A stretch of 60,998 nucleotides of DNA from Microvirga arsenatis. Its GTDB lineage: Bacteria; Pseudomonadota; Alphaproteobacteria; Rhizobiales; Beijerinckiaceae. This document shows, piece after piece, positions 16,576 to 25,781 of the stretch (positions are counted from its first letter, which is position 1; every line of letters begins with the position of its first letter). The stretch is taken from NCBI RefSeq assembly GCF_009910705.1, contig NZ_JAAAXJ010000018.1, forward strand, positions 1-60,998, read 5' to 3'. The notes under the pieces were generated by a model. It ran no database searches. It saw only the letters and a list, made by a program, of their open reading frames with translations, and was not told the origin of the DNA. Made by a program: the position numbers and the translations under genes.

Positions 16576-16958
16576 CTAGAAGAGGTAAGAGTCAGAGGCT
16601 TTAAGAGATAGGTGAGGCTTCAGCTTCGAAAATCTGAAGCCATCGCCACCCTCGCTGCTGCTCCAATCTGTCGAAAACCACACATCACCAGTTTTGGGAT
16701 TGTATGCGATCTTGGTGTCGCCGTTCCAGTTCTTCAGGCCATAGGCGGACGGTTTTGATTTGTGATACCCGCGCTTCATGGCACAGCCGTCCAAATCGAG
16801 GTCACACTTGACTGTATCGTAGCGCGAAGAGAAATCCATGACAGTTGTGATGTCTCGGGGGCCAAGATCAGCCTTCACGACAAAGGTGTTGCGCCCGGCG
16901 CCACCATAGAGAAGGTCCCGGCCGCCGCTGCCATTTAGAACATCGTTTGCTGCGCCCT
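16576..16958 (-). pseudogene. C-terminal fragment of an RTX protein, cut by an IS6 relic
   Basis: Reading leftward from about 16958: AANDVLNGSGGRDLLYGGAG, NTFVVKADLG, then ITTVMDFSSRYDTVKCDLD and an end with SLKASDSYLF. The RTX repeats followed by a DF-x-x-x-x-D-x-x strand are the same architecture as the two intact RTX proteins upstream. Sequence before 16958 is IS6, so the 5' part of the gene has been lost. The remaining piece would lack any start signal. Confidence 0.7.
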
Positions 16959-17271
16959 GCCTCAGACCTTGATGTATGTCTCATCGATGTACCATTTGCC
17001 AGTGACAGCGCGCTTACAAGGATTAAAGTGCTCCGGCAGCTCGAGCGAGTAGCAAACAAACCAGTGATCCTCCATCCCATGATCGACGGAGATGCCCCGC
17101 TCCGCCATCACCTCTTCCAGGTTCACAGGCTGAGACTATAAGCTAAGTACCAGCGGCCGCGGCGCAGGATCACCGGTCGATCAAAATGCCTGCCCTTGAA
17201 CATGCTACCTTCCGTGACTGAAGTGAGGGAGCAATAGCTGGAGCTCTGAAACAAACTGTTTGCGACGGGTC
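16959..17271 (-). mobile_element. IS6-family fragment, copy B
   Basis: A terminal repeat resembling those of copies A and C lies at 17258-17271 (GTTTGCGACGGGTC). Leftward from ATG near 17210 the translation reads MFKGRHFDRPVIL..., RWYLAYSLSL, then after a one-base deletion EEVMAERGISVDH, and WYIDETYIKV before it stops at the junction with the RTX fragment. Only the first 80 or so residues of the transposase remain, with the first catalytic Asp. Its right end marks the broken end of rarA. Confidence 0.75.
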
Positions 17272-17279
17272 TCGGCAAG

Positions 17280-18208
17280 GACGCCCAGGTTCGCGACTTC
17301 CTGGTCTTCGCCGACGAGGTGCACCGTTCCAGCGGCAGCCTGAATGACTATCCTCTCGGCTTCGTTGAGGACTGAGTCTTTGAACTGATCGGTGCGATGA
17401 CCGGCAATCCGAGCGTCCTCCTTACCCCTACCCTCGTGTCATACGTGACAATCTTCCGGCCTGAGCCACAAACAGTCGTGGACATGAAGGATGTCGTGGC
17501 TCGCACCGCGGCCCATTTAAGGAGAAGGAGGTTTCGGTCACTGCTGAGGAAGCGGCTCTCGCGCAACTCACTGCCCATGCGCACGGCGATGCCAGGTGCG
17601 CACTCACAGCCATCAACCGGCTGACGTCCCAAGCCACTGTTGGCTCAACGCTTTCGATCACAAGCGAGATGGTAGCAGACCTGTTCCCGTCGTTGCCAGT
17701 TTTGCATGACCGGAACGTCGATCAGCACTACCAATCTCTCAGCGCCTTCATCAAATCGATGCGAGGCAGTGATCCCGATGCGACCCGATACTGGCCCGCA
17801 AAGCTGATTCATGCCGGCGAAGATACGAGGTTCATCGCCCGGCGCATTATGATCCATACGTCAGAGGACGTGGGCGTAGCCGACAACACCGCTCTACAAA
17901 CGGCCGTTCCGGCGCTCCATGCTGTACAGCACATTGGCTACCCGGAGGCACAAATTGTTCTGGCGCATGCCGCCCTGCATATCTGCCGGGCTCCGAAGTA
18001 AAATCCGGTATGCCGTGGGATCGGTCGAGCAATGGCCTACGTTCAATCTGCTCCGCTGATTCCCGTGCCGCTGGGTCTGCGCGGCGCTCACTACGCGAGT
18101 GCGAAAACGCTTCATGGCTATGGCGGTTACGTCTTCCCTCGTGACGATGTTGGAGGTTGGATAGAGCAGGAATATGCTCCAAGTATCACACCTAGCCAGT
18201 TTTATTAG
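17280..18208 (+). pseudogene. rarA: Eroded rarA (replication-associated recombination protein A)
   Basis: Recognisable pieces in order: FLVFADEVHRSSGSLNDY (Walker B region), a TGA, LIGAMTGNPSVLLTPTLVS (the sensor region, usually LIGATTENPSFELN.ALLSR), a frameshift near 17520, then AQLTAHAHGDARCALTAINR, SAFIKSMRGSDPDATRYWPA, IARRIMIHTSEDVGVAD, and after a stop and further shifts VPLGLRGAHYASAKTLHGYG. These follow RarA/MgsA from its ATPase core to its C-terminus. The Walker A part is missing exactly where the IS6 relic ends. RarA acts at stalled replication forks; this copy is dead. A functional copy presumably exists elsewhere. Confidence 0.85.
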
Positions 18209-18433
18209 AGCGACAGCTGGGCCCCGAATACATTCGAAGGGCGTGCGGATCAGTTCTGGGCAGGGGTCACCGGCCAGGAGCAGCCGCGGCACCCGTAGGA
18301 GCGTTAATCCTGATCTTGCCTCTATATTGCCACGGCCTCCGTGTCCAACTAGCCTCCTTCCCGTGACGACCTGTCACTAGAGGGCGGAGCATGATGTTCC
18401 GCCGGCGGGAACTACTAGGGACTAGAGACGAGA

Positions 18434-18643
18434 ATGGCGACTGGTACTGTAAAATGGTTCAACGAGACCAAGGGATACGGCTTTATTCAGCCGGACACTG
18501 GCGGCAAGGACGTGTTTGTTCACATTTCGGCCGTGGAGCGCGCAGGACTTCGTAGCCTGAAGGACGGGCAAAAGATCTCCTACGAAATCGAACAGGACCG
18601 TCGCTCGGGGAAAGAGTCCGCGACCAACTTGCAGCAGGTCTAA
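18434..18643 (+). CDS. cspA: Cold-shock domain protein (CspA family)
   Basis: A 69-residue protein of typical length. Both RNA-binding motifs are present: KGYGFIQ (RNP1, residues 13-19) and VFVHISAV (RNP2, residues 28-35). Such proteins bind single-stranded nucleic acid and melt RNA secondary structure. A possible weak ribosome-binding site (GAGACGAG) lies upstream of ATG 18434. The 225-bp leader may hold temperature-responsive structure, but I see no clear fold. A strong terminator follows at 18682. Family members are many per genome, so the symbol denotes the family. Confidence 0.95.
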   Translation: MATGTVKWFNETKGYGFIQPDTGGKDVFVHISAVERAGLRSLKDGQKISYEIEQDRRSGKESATNLQQV

Positions 18644-18681
18644 GACCTCTCACATTTGCGGATTGCTCCGCCAACAAGATC

Positions 18682-18710
18682 AGCCGCTCCATTCTGGGGC
18701 GGCTTTTCTT
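18682..18710 (+). terminator. Rho-independent terminator of the cold-shock gene
   Basis: AGCCGC(TCC) pairs with (GGG)GCGGCT across a short loop, followed by TTTTCTT. It lies 39 bp downstream of the stop codon. Confidence 0.85.
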
Positions 18711-18741
18711 ATTGTGCCTGATCCAATGGAGAATCCTTACC

Positions 18742-19044
18742 ATGGCAGCTTCCACGCCAGAGTTCCTCAGCGATGAGCGGTTCATCAACGAGCACCGCAA
18801 GATATTCGTGATGTTCATGGGCCGTGACGGCTACTCGGAAGAGATGTCGACCGAGGAACTCCCTCGCCGTCAGCAGACCGTCAAACTCGACGCCTGCCCA
18901 AGCGCCTATCCCCGGCTCTAACGTACCGACTCCGGCTTTGCCCTGCATCGGCGCAAGAAGATGGAGATCGCAGACATTTACCATAAGTCAGGGAAACATG
19001 CGTACTATGGCTACTGGCTTGCGCTCGGCATCAGGCCCGAGTGA
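18742..19044 (+). pseudogene. 101-codon gene with an in-frame TAA, unknown function
   Basis: ATG 18742 has GGAG upstream and reads MAASTPEFLSDERFINEHRK, then IFVMFMGRDGYSEEMSTEEL. After 59 codons a TAA (18919-18921) intervenes; the same frame then continues RTDSGFALHRRKKMEIADIY and GKHAYYGYWLALGIRPE to a TGA at 19042. Both halves look like genuine soluble protein, so the gene was probably 100 residues long and lost one codon to a stop. No family recognised. It lies directly after the cold-shock terminator and has its own start signals. Confidence 0.5.
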
Positions 19045-19488
19045 TTGGTCCTTGCTGCCCCGCCTATTACCAATCTGTCGAGGGAGAACTAGTTAGAGCG
19101 ATCAACCCCTCTGACCCAGGACTGGAAGGAGACGCAGTGACTGCCCGCCTCATGGATATCCTAGACCGGGACGCGGCTATCCTGAGAGCTAAGGTGGCTG
19201 AAGTCATGCCGATTGCCGACGGCGAAGCACAGCGAGCTTGAGAGTGGATGATCCTCTTGCATACTGGGCTCTTTGTCATCCAGCGGGATGAGACCAGCTC
19301 TGCCGAAGAACGGCGACAGTTCGCCTGACAGATTCTCGAGAGGACCCGGATTACCAGAAAATAGCAGACGAAATATTCCTGTGAGTTTCGGCAGGCCTGC
19401 GGCTTCGCGAAGCCGCTGGTAACCGCAGCCAACTATCCAAAACTCTCGCAGTTATACTGAAAGCGGCCGCTGACTGCCGGATACGGGA
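19045..19488. other. No well-supported gene
   Basis: A plus-strand frame at 19041-19241 ends with VTARLMDILDRDAAILRAKVAEVMP, which looks like a helix from a real protein, but it has no acceptable start. The remainder shows nothing. Confidence 0.35.
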
Positions 19489-20279
19489 ATGTTTCGCTAC
19501 CTCTGGAGACACAAGGCGTTCAGCGCCGTACTGCTCTTCCTCTTCGGCATCGGCTTGGATCTCCAGCCAACCGCCGCCTGGGCCGGGCTCGCGCTACTGC
19601 TGTTCCTGCGCCTGACCAAGGTTCACCCGCTTCTGCTGATCTATGATCTGACGGACCGGGCCGCGATCAAGCATATCCGGACGCTGGCAACCAAACGCGC
19701 CCATATGCTCTCGCCAGACGAATACGGGAATGTGTCTGAGGAGACATGGGACAAGCACCTCAACACCTTCATCAAGAAAACGCTCCTACCGGAGTTCCAG
19801 CGCAGGAAGGTCGACCATCTCCTCGCGAAGAACCCGAAGCGGTACGCGGGCCGCCTGAGGACGCGGATCAACCGGATCATCGACCGGCACCAGCCAGCCC
19901 AGCCCCTAGCTGAAGTTGACGAGACGATGACCGGAAGGGAGTTCGAGCTCTACTGCCGAGACATTCTGCAGGAGGCTGGGTGGCACGCTGCGCTTACGCC
20001 TGGATCGGGCGACCAGGGCGCCGACATCATCGCGGAGAAGGATGGCAGGCGGGTGGTCATCCAGTGCAAGTTCTACAACGGCGCTGTCGGCAACAAGGCC
20101 GTTCAGGAAGCATACGCCGCCGCTGCCTTTCATGATGCACCTTACGCCGTGGTGGTCACGAATTCGGTCTACACCAAATCCGCCCACCAGCTCGCCCAAA
20201 GAATGGCGTGCTGTTGGTGAACCATTCTGATTTGGAGAGGCTTGAACTGATCGTCACCAGCAGGGCAGGCTCCCCCTGA
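19489..20279 (+). pseudogene. Membrane-anchored Mrr-like restriction endonuclease, frameshifted near its end
   Basis: Two hydrophobic segments (residues 11-22 and 28-41) anchor the protein. Residues about 145-235 form an Mrr-type PD-(D/E)XK nuclease: MTGREFELYCRDILQEAGW, GSGDQGADI with Asp179, and VIQCKFY with the QxK pair at 192-194. Mrr-type enzymes cut methylated or foreign DNA. The frame ends early at 20220; in another frame the sequence continues NGVLLVNHSDLERLELIV to 20279, the expected last strand and helix. One base seems lost near position 20200. The catalytic residues are upstream of the shift, so a shortened protein might still fold. Confidence 0.75.
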
Positions 20280-20305
20280 TACAAGATCCGTTTCTACCGT
20301 TCAGC

Positions 20306-20758
20306 TTACAGGAAGTCATCGATCGACAGTTGCGTCGTGTTGCGTGGCTTTGGTTTCTTTGAGCCTTCCTCGACACCTGCGGCAACAGGCTGGTTGCGTG
20401 GGATCGGTGTATCTTCGGACTGCATGCGCTTCATGCGAGCCTTGGCCTTGTCACGCGCTTGGGCTTCCTCAGACTGGGGATCTTCGTCAAGCCATCTGCG
20501 ACGCTTGATGACCTCGTTTACTCTTCCCTGATTGACACCAAGCTGGAAAGCGATCTCCTGCTGGGTCATATTTGTGGTGCTGTGAAGCTCGAGGATCTTG
20601 CGGGCGAGCTCAGGGGTCATCTTGCGCCCGGACACCCGACGCGCCGGTGCGATCGACCGGGTCTTCTTATCTTCCTCGCGCATCTTCTCAAGGATAGCCA
20701 AGGCCATGTGCATGCCTTGAGTGCGCAGGGCTTCTTCGAATTGCTTCAGCGTGGTCAA
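20306..20758 (-). CDS. Helix-turn-helix protein
   Basis: A 150-residue basic protein. Residues 48-86 hold a clear HTH: MTPELARKILELH, then MTQQEIAFQLGVNQGRVNEVIKRRR. The first 40 residues are helical and the last 40 are basic and unordered, ending LSIDDFL. The HTH resembles the Hin-recombinase/sigma-70-region-4-like domains of DNA-binding regulators. No effector domain is visible, so the target is unknown. Confidence 0.65.
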   Translation of the reverse strand: MTTLKQFEEALRTQGMHMALAILEKMREEDKKTRSIAPARRVSGRKMTPELARKILELHSTTNMTQQEIAFQLGVNQGRVNEVIKRRRWLDEDPQSEEAQARDKAKARMKRMQSEDTPIPRNQPVAAGVEEGSKKPKPRNTTQLSIDDFL

Positions 20759-21026
20759 AAGAGAGACTCCTGAACTCCTGCCCGATGCGCTCGCACCGGT
20801 TCAGACCGACTTTTGAACGACGAAGAGGTGATGACACGATCCAGAAGCCCCGCACGGCGGCTGGAAGAGGTAAGCCGAATTGAGGCACCCTGAAACAGAA
20901 TAGAGTCAATGATTCGCGCTTTTCAAGCGGGGATGAGCAAATTCGTTGTTGATTCGTTCCTCACCGGCATCTGCAAGCTCCCGGGAAGTCCCCCGACTTC
21001 CTCGAATGGCGCTGGCCTGCACCTTT

Positions 21027-24000
21027 TCAACGCTTGGCGGGATCCAGCTTGCTGTCCTCTCCCTCGGCGTGGTTCCGGTCGAGCCTCGTGCCCACTGCTC
21101 CAGCACGGATTAGCCGCTCGACCGTACTGATCAGTTCCGTTGCGGCGAAGGGCTTGGCGAGCACGGGCACCCCCGTGAACCGCTCCGGCAGAAACGAGGA
21201 CGCGTCGAAGCCGGTCACAAACGCGAACGGGATCCGCTTGGCGGCAAGGATGTCGGCTACCCCAAAGCTCCGATCACCCGCGACATCTACGTCGAGGAGC
21301 GCAGCGTCCGCCCCGGCCCCGTAGAGAAGATCCATCGCGTCGACGATGCGAGATGCGGGGCCGACGACCGTGCAGCCGACTTGGACTAATGCCTCCTCGA
21401 TCTGAACCGCGATGGGGGCCTGATCCTCAAGCACCAGGATCCGCTGGCCCCGCACCTCCACGGCCTGGCCTCTGAGTGACGTGCGCTCCTTGCCGTTACC
21501 CTTGCGCCCTGTGAAGGTCTGGGAGGTAACCTGTTCGGCCGGGATGGTCATCTCGCACAGGAGCCCGTCACGGTTCCAGTCGAGCGTCACTTTCCCTTGG
21601 AGCTGCCGCTCGACGCTTGCCCGCATGATCGTCGCGCCAAACCCGCGGCGGGTGGGAGGAGCCACGCTGGGGCCGCCGCGCTCCTGCCAGCGCAGGCCGA
21701 GCCGTCCGTCCTCTTCCCCAGCGACGGCGAGCGCCCAAGTGACGTCGAGGCGTCCGCCCGCAGCCGAGAGCGCCCCGTACTTGGCGGCGTTCGTCGTAAG
21801 CTCGTGGATCACGAGCGCCAGCGCCTGCGCCGCCTCTGGGCGGAGCCGGATGGCCGGACCGTTAATCCGTATCCGGGATGAATCCTGGCCCCTGAAGGGC
21901 GCGAGCTCCTCCTCGATAAGGTGCCTCAGGTCGGCGCCTTCCCAGCGGGAGGCGGCGAGAAGACTGTGCGCCCGCGCAAGCGAGCGGATGCGACCAGTGA
22001 CCGCGTCGGTGAAGGCGGCGATGTCGTCCCCGCGGGTCAACTGCACCACCGACTGGACCACCGCCAGGAGGTTCTTGGCCCGATGGTCAACCTCACGCGC
22101 CAGCAGGCGCTCGCGCTCCTCGGCGCGCCGGCGCTCGGTCATATCGCTGGTGACGCCGACGAGGCCGATGATGGCTCCCGTCGGATCGCGCAGAGGCGAC
22201 TTGACCGAACGGTAGTAGCGCGTCTCGCCGTCGGGCCCTGTGAATGCCTCGTCCACGTCGAACGTGTCACCGGTTTCCATCACGCGCCGGTCATTGGCGA
22301 TGATCCGCTCCGCCTCCTCGATGCTCGGCGCCCAGTCCCGGTCCGAGCGGCCGAGGATCTCCTCGATGGGCCGACCAATTGTCCGCCGGACCGCAGCATT
22401 GGCATAGAGCACCCGGCTCTCGCGATCCTTGGCGTAGATCATGTCAGGCGTGGAGTCGCCGATCAGCCGCAGCAGGGCCGAGGTGCGGTGCAGCTCGTCG
22501 GCCGTGCGCTTCAGGTCATCGATGTCGGTGCAGGTGCCGTACCAGCGGGTGATCCGGCCCTCCTCGTCGCGCACGCACTGGGCACGGCCGATCACCCAGC
22601 GATACTCCCCCGACCGGTGCCGCAGACGGTACTCGATGTGATAAGGCTCTCCGGTCGCGAGGCAGTGCCGCCATGTAGCCCAGGCGCGCTCCCGGTCGTC
22701 GGGGTGGAACATGCCGTTCCACCCTTCCCCGTCGGTCGAGCCCTCCGGCACGCCCGTGTAGTCATACCAGCGCTGATTGTAGTAGTCGTGGTAGCCGTCG
22801 GGCCTGGTCGACCAGATCATCTGGTCGATGGAGTTCGCGATCGCCTGGAACTTCGCCTCGCTCTCGCGGTGCGCTGCTTCGGCGGCCTTGATGTCGGTGA
22901 TGTCCTGCGCAATCCCGGCCACGCGCTCCACGCCGCCGCTGCCGTCCCTGACCGGAAAGCCGGTGTCGCGGATCCAACGCACCGCGCCGTCGCACGGGCG
23001 CACGATGCGGTACTCCTGAATGCAGGTCTGCCCGGCCAGCAGGCGCGGAAGGCCTTCCCGGGCGCGCTCGCGGTCCTCAGGATGGACAAGTTCGGCCCAG
23101 CGTCTGAGGTCGGCCATGACACGCTCGCGCGGCTCACCCCAGATTGCCTCGTAGGCTGGGCTGAGGTACTCAAGTCGGCCGTTCGCCGCGTCGGCGATCC
23201 AGAGCACGTCCGTCGAGTTCTCGGCAAAGCTCCGGAAGCGCTCCTCGCTGGCGCCCAACCGCTCATCCGCCCGGCGGCGCTCGGTGATATCAGCATCGTA
23301 GCCGATCATGCGCATGGGAAAGCCGGCTCGGTCGCGCACCACGAGGCCCCGAGTAGAGGTCCAGCGGACCGAGCCGTCGGGTCTCACCATCCGGAACTCG
23401 GCCGCATACTCCGCCTCCCCGGCAAGGGCACGCCGGAGGGCAGCCTCGACGCCTGAGCGGTCGGCGGGATGGACGACCGCCAGGAACGCCTCGTAGGTGC
23501 CGCCGAAGCCCTGTTCCTCCAGGCCAGTCGCGGCCTCCAGGTCGCCGGACCAGGTCACGCGGCCGGAGCCGATGTCCCATTCCCAAGGAGCCAGCCGCCC
23601 TGCAGCGAAGGCCAGCCGCATCCGCTCCTCGCTTTCGCGCAGCCTCTGCCCGGCGAGCACTTGGCGCGTCGTCTCACTGCAGGCGCAGAACAGGCCGGCT
23701 ACTGTCCCGGTCTCGTCACGAACGGGGGAGTAGAAGAACGAGAAGTGCGTCTCCTCCGGCTGGCCGCGCCGCTCCATGACAAGGGCGATGTCATCCATCC
23801 GCACGGGCTCGCCGCGGTAGACCTGCTCGACGAGCGGCAGTAGGTCCTGCCGGATCTCATGCCAGACCTCGAGGAAGTCGCGCCCCAAGGCGCCGGGGTG
23901 CCTATCGGCCAGGATCGTGGCATAGGCATCGTTGTAGAGCAGCGTGCGCTGGCTGCCCCAGGCCACGAACATCGGCTGGTTCGAGTCGAGCATCATGGCT

Positions 24001-24164
24001 GTCAGCGTCCGGAGCGTCTGCGGCCAGAGTTCCGTCGGCCGAAGTGGGCTCGCGGACCAGTCATGGGTCCGGATCAGGTTCCTCATCTCGCCGCCGGCGG
24101 AAATGGGCGGCTCGGCCGGACGAGGGAAGTCCGGTCCTGTAGGAGAAGGCCCAGAAGAGGTCAT
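21027..24164 (-). CDS. Hybrid HWE-type sensor histidine kinase with five PAS domains and a receiver
   Basis: A 1045-residue cytosolic protein with no membrane segment. Five PAS-type sensor domains run from about residue 30 to 675, each followed by a PAC motif such as GIAQDITDIK. The kinase core is HWE/HisKA_2-like: REVDHRAKNLLAVV with phospho-acceptor His694, ATP-lid Asn792 in HELTTNAAKYGAL. A C-terminal receiver (about 908-1025) has Asp914, acceptor Asp958 and Lys1004. HWE kinases sense light, redox or stress and often feed the PhyR-NepR-EcfG pathway. The chosen start (24164) removes 84 upstream residues without PAS similarity. No partner regulator is adjacent. The number of PAS units suggests several inputs. 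Confidence 0.9.
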   Translation of the reverse strand: MTSSGPSPTGPDFPRPAEPPISAGGEMRNLIRTHDWSASPLRPTELWPQTLRTLTAMMLDSNQPMFVAWGSQRTLLYNDAYATILADRHPGALGRDFLEVWHEIRQDLLPLVEQVYRGEPVRMDDIALVMERRGQPEETHFSFFYSPVRDETGTVAGLFCACSETTRQVLAGQRLRESEERMRLAFAAGRLAPWEWDIGSGRVTWSGDLEAATGLEEQGFGGTYEAFLAVVHPADRSGVEAALRRALAGEAEYAAEFRMVRPDGSVRWTSTRGLVVRDRAGFPMRMIGYDADITERRRADERLGASEERFRSFAENSTDVLWIADAANGRLEYLSPAYEAIWGEPRERVMADLRRWAELVHPEDRERAREGLPRLLAGQTCIQEYRIVRPCDGAVRWIRDTGFPVRDGSGGVERVAGIAQDITDIKAAEAAHRESEAKFQAIANSIDQMIWSTRPDGYHDYYNQRWYDYTGVPEGSTDGEGWNGMFHPDDRERAWATWRHCLATGEPYHIEYRLRHRSGEYRWVIGRAQCVRDEEGRITRWYGTCTDIDDLKRTADELHRTSALLRLIGDSTPDMIYAKDRESRVLYANAAVRRTIGRPIEEILGRSDRDWAPSIEEAERIIANDRRVMETGDTFDVDEAFTGPDGETRYYRSVKSPLRDPTGAIIGLVGVTSDMTERRRAEERERLLAREVDHRAKNLLAVVQSVVQLTRGDDIAAFTDAVTGRIRSLARAHSLLAASRWEGADLRHLIEEELAPFRGQDSSRIRINGPAIRLRPEAAQALALVIHELTTNAAKYGALSAAGGRLDVTWALAVAGEEDGRLGLRWQERGGPSVAPPTRRGFGATIMRASVERQLQGKVTLDWNRDGLLCEMTIPAEQVTSQTFTGRKGNGKERTSLRGQAVEVRGQRILVLEDQAPIAVQIEEALVQVGCTVVGPASRIVDAMDLLYGAGADAALLDVDVAGDRSFGVADILAAKRIPFAFVTGFDASSFLPERFTGVPVLAKPFAATELISTVERLIRAGAVGTRLDRNHAEGEDSKLDPAKR

Positions 24165-24501
24165 GCGGGTTGCGGCGGAACGTGGATGGTGCGGCTCAAG
24201 GCCGTTCGCGTGCAGTATAGCGCCGGCCGCACCCACGCCAAGCGACACATTTGTGAGATGGTCTCCATGTTGCCAGTTGCGGCGTGCCAAGCTCGATCGG
24301 GAATCGCCAACGGTGCCATCAGCAGAGAAGCTGAACTGGACACCCTTCCCCCCTGAACATGCGACTAATGGCCTCGGCGCTTTCCCGGCGCACCGACGAT
24401 TCCTCCTGTCCCTCAATCCGTTTTACCGACGTCATGGAGATCTTCGGGGCTTCGGAAAGCTCCGTGATGGACCAGTTCAGCAGTCCCCGGGCCACCCGGA
24501 T
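24165..24501. other. No supported gene
   Basis: This is the upstream region of the histidine kinase and the tail end of the frameshifted GAF gene. No frame shows a family. Confidence 0.35.
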
Positions 24502-25085
24502 CTAATCGCCAGAGGGCAGCCCCGTCGCCTCGAGGTCGAGATGGCGCTCCCATGCCTCAGCTGAGAGCGTCTCGATGGCAGCCTGACCTGTCGAGGCCAA
24601 GTGGTGCAGCCAGAGCTCATCAACCACCGGCCGACTTAAACCCTTCGGGAGCCTGGTTTGACCGAGGCTGAACTCACGCGGCTTGGTGTCGACGACACAC
24701 AACGAGCCCGGGTGAACCCGTCGCCGGATCGTCAGTGGAGCTCTAGCATAGAACCTGATGTAGGGTTCCCCAACAACGTAGCGGTTTTGGGCAAAGGAGC
24801 GTTCAGCCTGGGCGTCCGGTACGACAAAGATCCCTTCGTGTAAGATCGTGTAGTTGCAGAAGGCATCTCACGGGAGGTTTCGGTTATCTCTGCGTCCTTA
24901 GGCTTGGCCTTGAACCACTGCGGATGAGCGTCGAGCAAGGTGACAAACCCCATCGGCCCATCAAACACATGTCTGCCAATTCTGCAGATACGATTGATGG
25001 ACGGCGAAGGAGGTGTGTCGAGAATGGCGAGCGCATGGAGGGCGAACAGACGCTCGGCCTCGTTAAGTGACTGCGGGAAAGGCAT
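24502..25085 (-). pseudogene. GAF-domain protein, frameshifted
   Basis: From ATG 25085: NEAERLFALHALAILDTPPS, ICRIGRHVFDGPMGFVTLLD and AHPQWFKAK, the start of a GAF-type sensor as found in alphaproteobacterial histidine kinases and diguanylate cyclases. Near 24865 the frame shifts: the other frame supplies AFCNYTILHEGIFVVPDA, ERSFAQNRYVVGEPYIRFYA, CVVDTKPREFSLGQ and VVDELWLHHLAS down to 24502. A single missing base explains it. The rebuilt protein is about 194 residues with one GAF domain and a C-terminal helix. It lies downstream of nothing co-directional except the kinase gene, which follows on the same strand. Confidence 0.75.
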
Positions 25086-25195
25086 TCGGCCGGCAAAACT
25101 CTAGCTATACAATGTAGCCTCTTCGATTGAGGCCTCTCGGTTCGCCGTTGCGGCGGGCATAAGGCACAAAGCTAGTGTCAGCCTGGACTCTAGTC

Positions 25196-25714
25196 CTATC
25201 GCGCGGGTCGCCCTTGCAACGAGACGCCGGCCGGCACCTTCAACTCACCGTCCTCCTGATCTAGGTCGATGAAGCGGTTGTCCTTGGGGATGACCAGCCC
25301 CTCCCCGATCTTCGGCAGCTTTGCGAGAGCCGTGCACGTAATCGCGGATCTTTCCCCTGGCGAGATTTCGGTGCCGATGAGCCTCGCTGCTTTCTTGCCG
25401 GGGTCGGATATGCTGCCCTCGATTCGGATGCTCTGATCCGGGAAGACCCATGTGAAGCGCCGGCCCGTCTGCTGCCACTTGCCCGGCCATTCTCCTGGCT
25501 TCGTGCGAGAGGCGTCGAAGATGTACGGGCTCACCTCGCCATTCCCGATCTCGCCTCCCCCGACGCCGCCGCCGGGATGGAAGGTAATCACGAACTGGGA
25601 CTGATCACTGGATCGGGCGCAGCGCCAAAGCGAACCGGTCAGGTTTAAGCCGTCGGCTATGGCTGCGGACGGCGCCAGGCTGATCCCGAATGCGGCGAGC
25701 AGAAGGGCTCTCAT
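25196..25714 (-). CDS. Exported protein of unknown function
   Basis: A 172-residue protein with a signal peptide (MRALLLAAFGISLAPSAAIA, cleaved before DGLN). The mature part begins LTGSLWRCARSSDQSQFVIT and contains a Gly-rich turn (GGGVGGGEIGNGE) and alternating beta strands with two Cys, a pattern of a small beta-sandwich or lipocalin-like periplasmic protein. No family recognised. Confidence 0.65.
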   Translation of the reverse strand: MRALLLAAFGISLAPSAAIADGLNLTGSLWRCARSSDQSQFVITFHPGGGVGGGEIGNGEVSPYIFDASRTKPGEWPGKWQQTGRRFTWVFPDQSIRIEGSISDPGKKAARLIGTEISPGERSAITCTALAKLPKIGEGLVIPKDNRFIDLDQEDGELKVPAGVSLQGRPAR

Positions 25715-25781
25715 GGTGCTGTCTCCTGTCGGTGCAGGTGCCGGAGCAGCACCGTAGACAGCAGATCGTTACCAAAAGTCT

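Noticed and set aside
21027..24416. A longer N-terminus for the histidine kinase starting at 24416
   Set aside because: The extra 84 residues have no domain similarity and consist of Arg/Gly/Ser-rich sequence; the recognisable N-terminus begins just after 24164.
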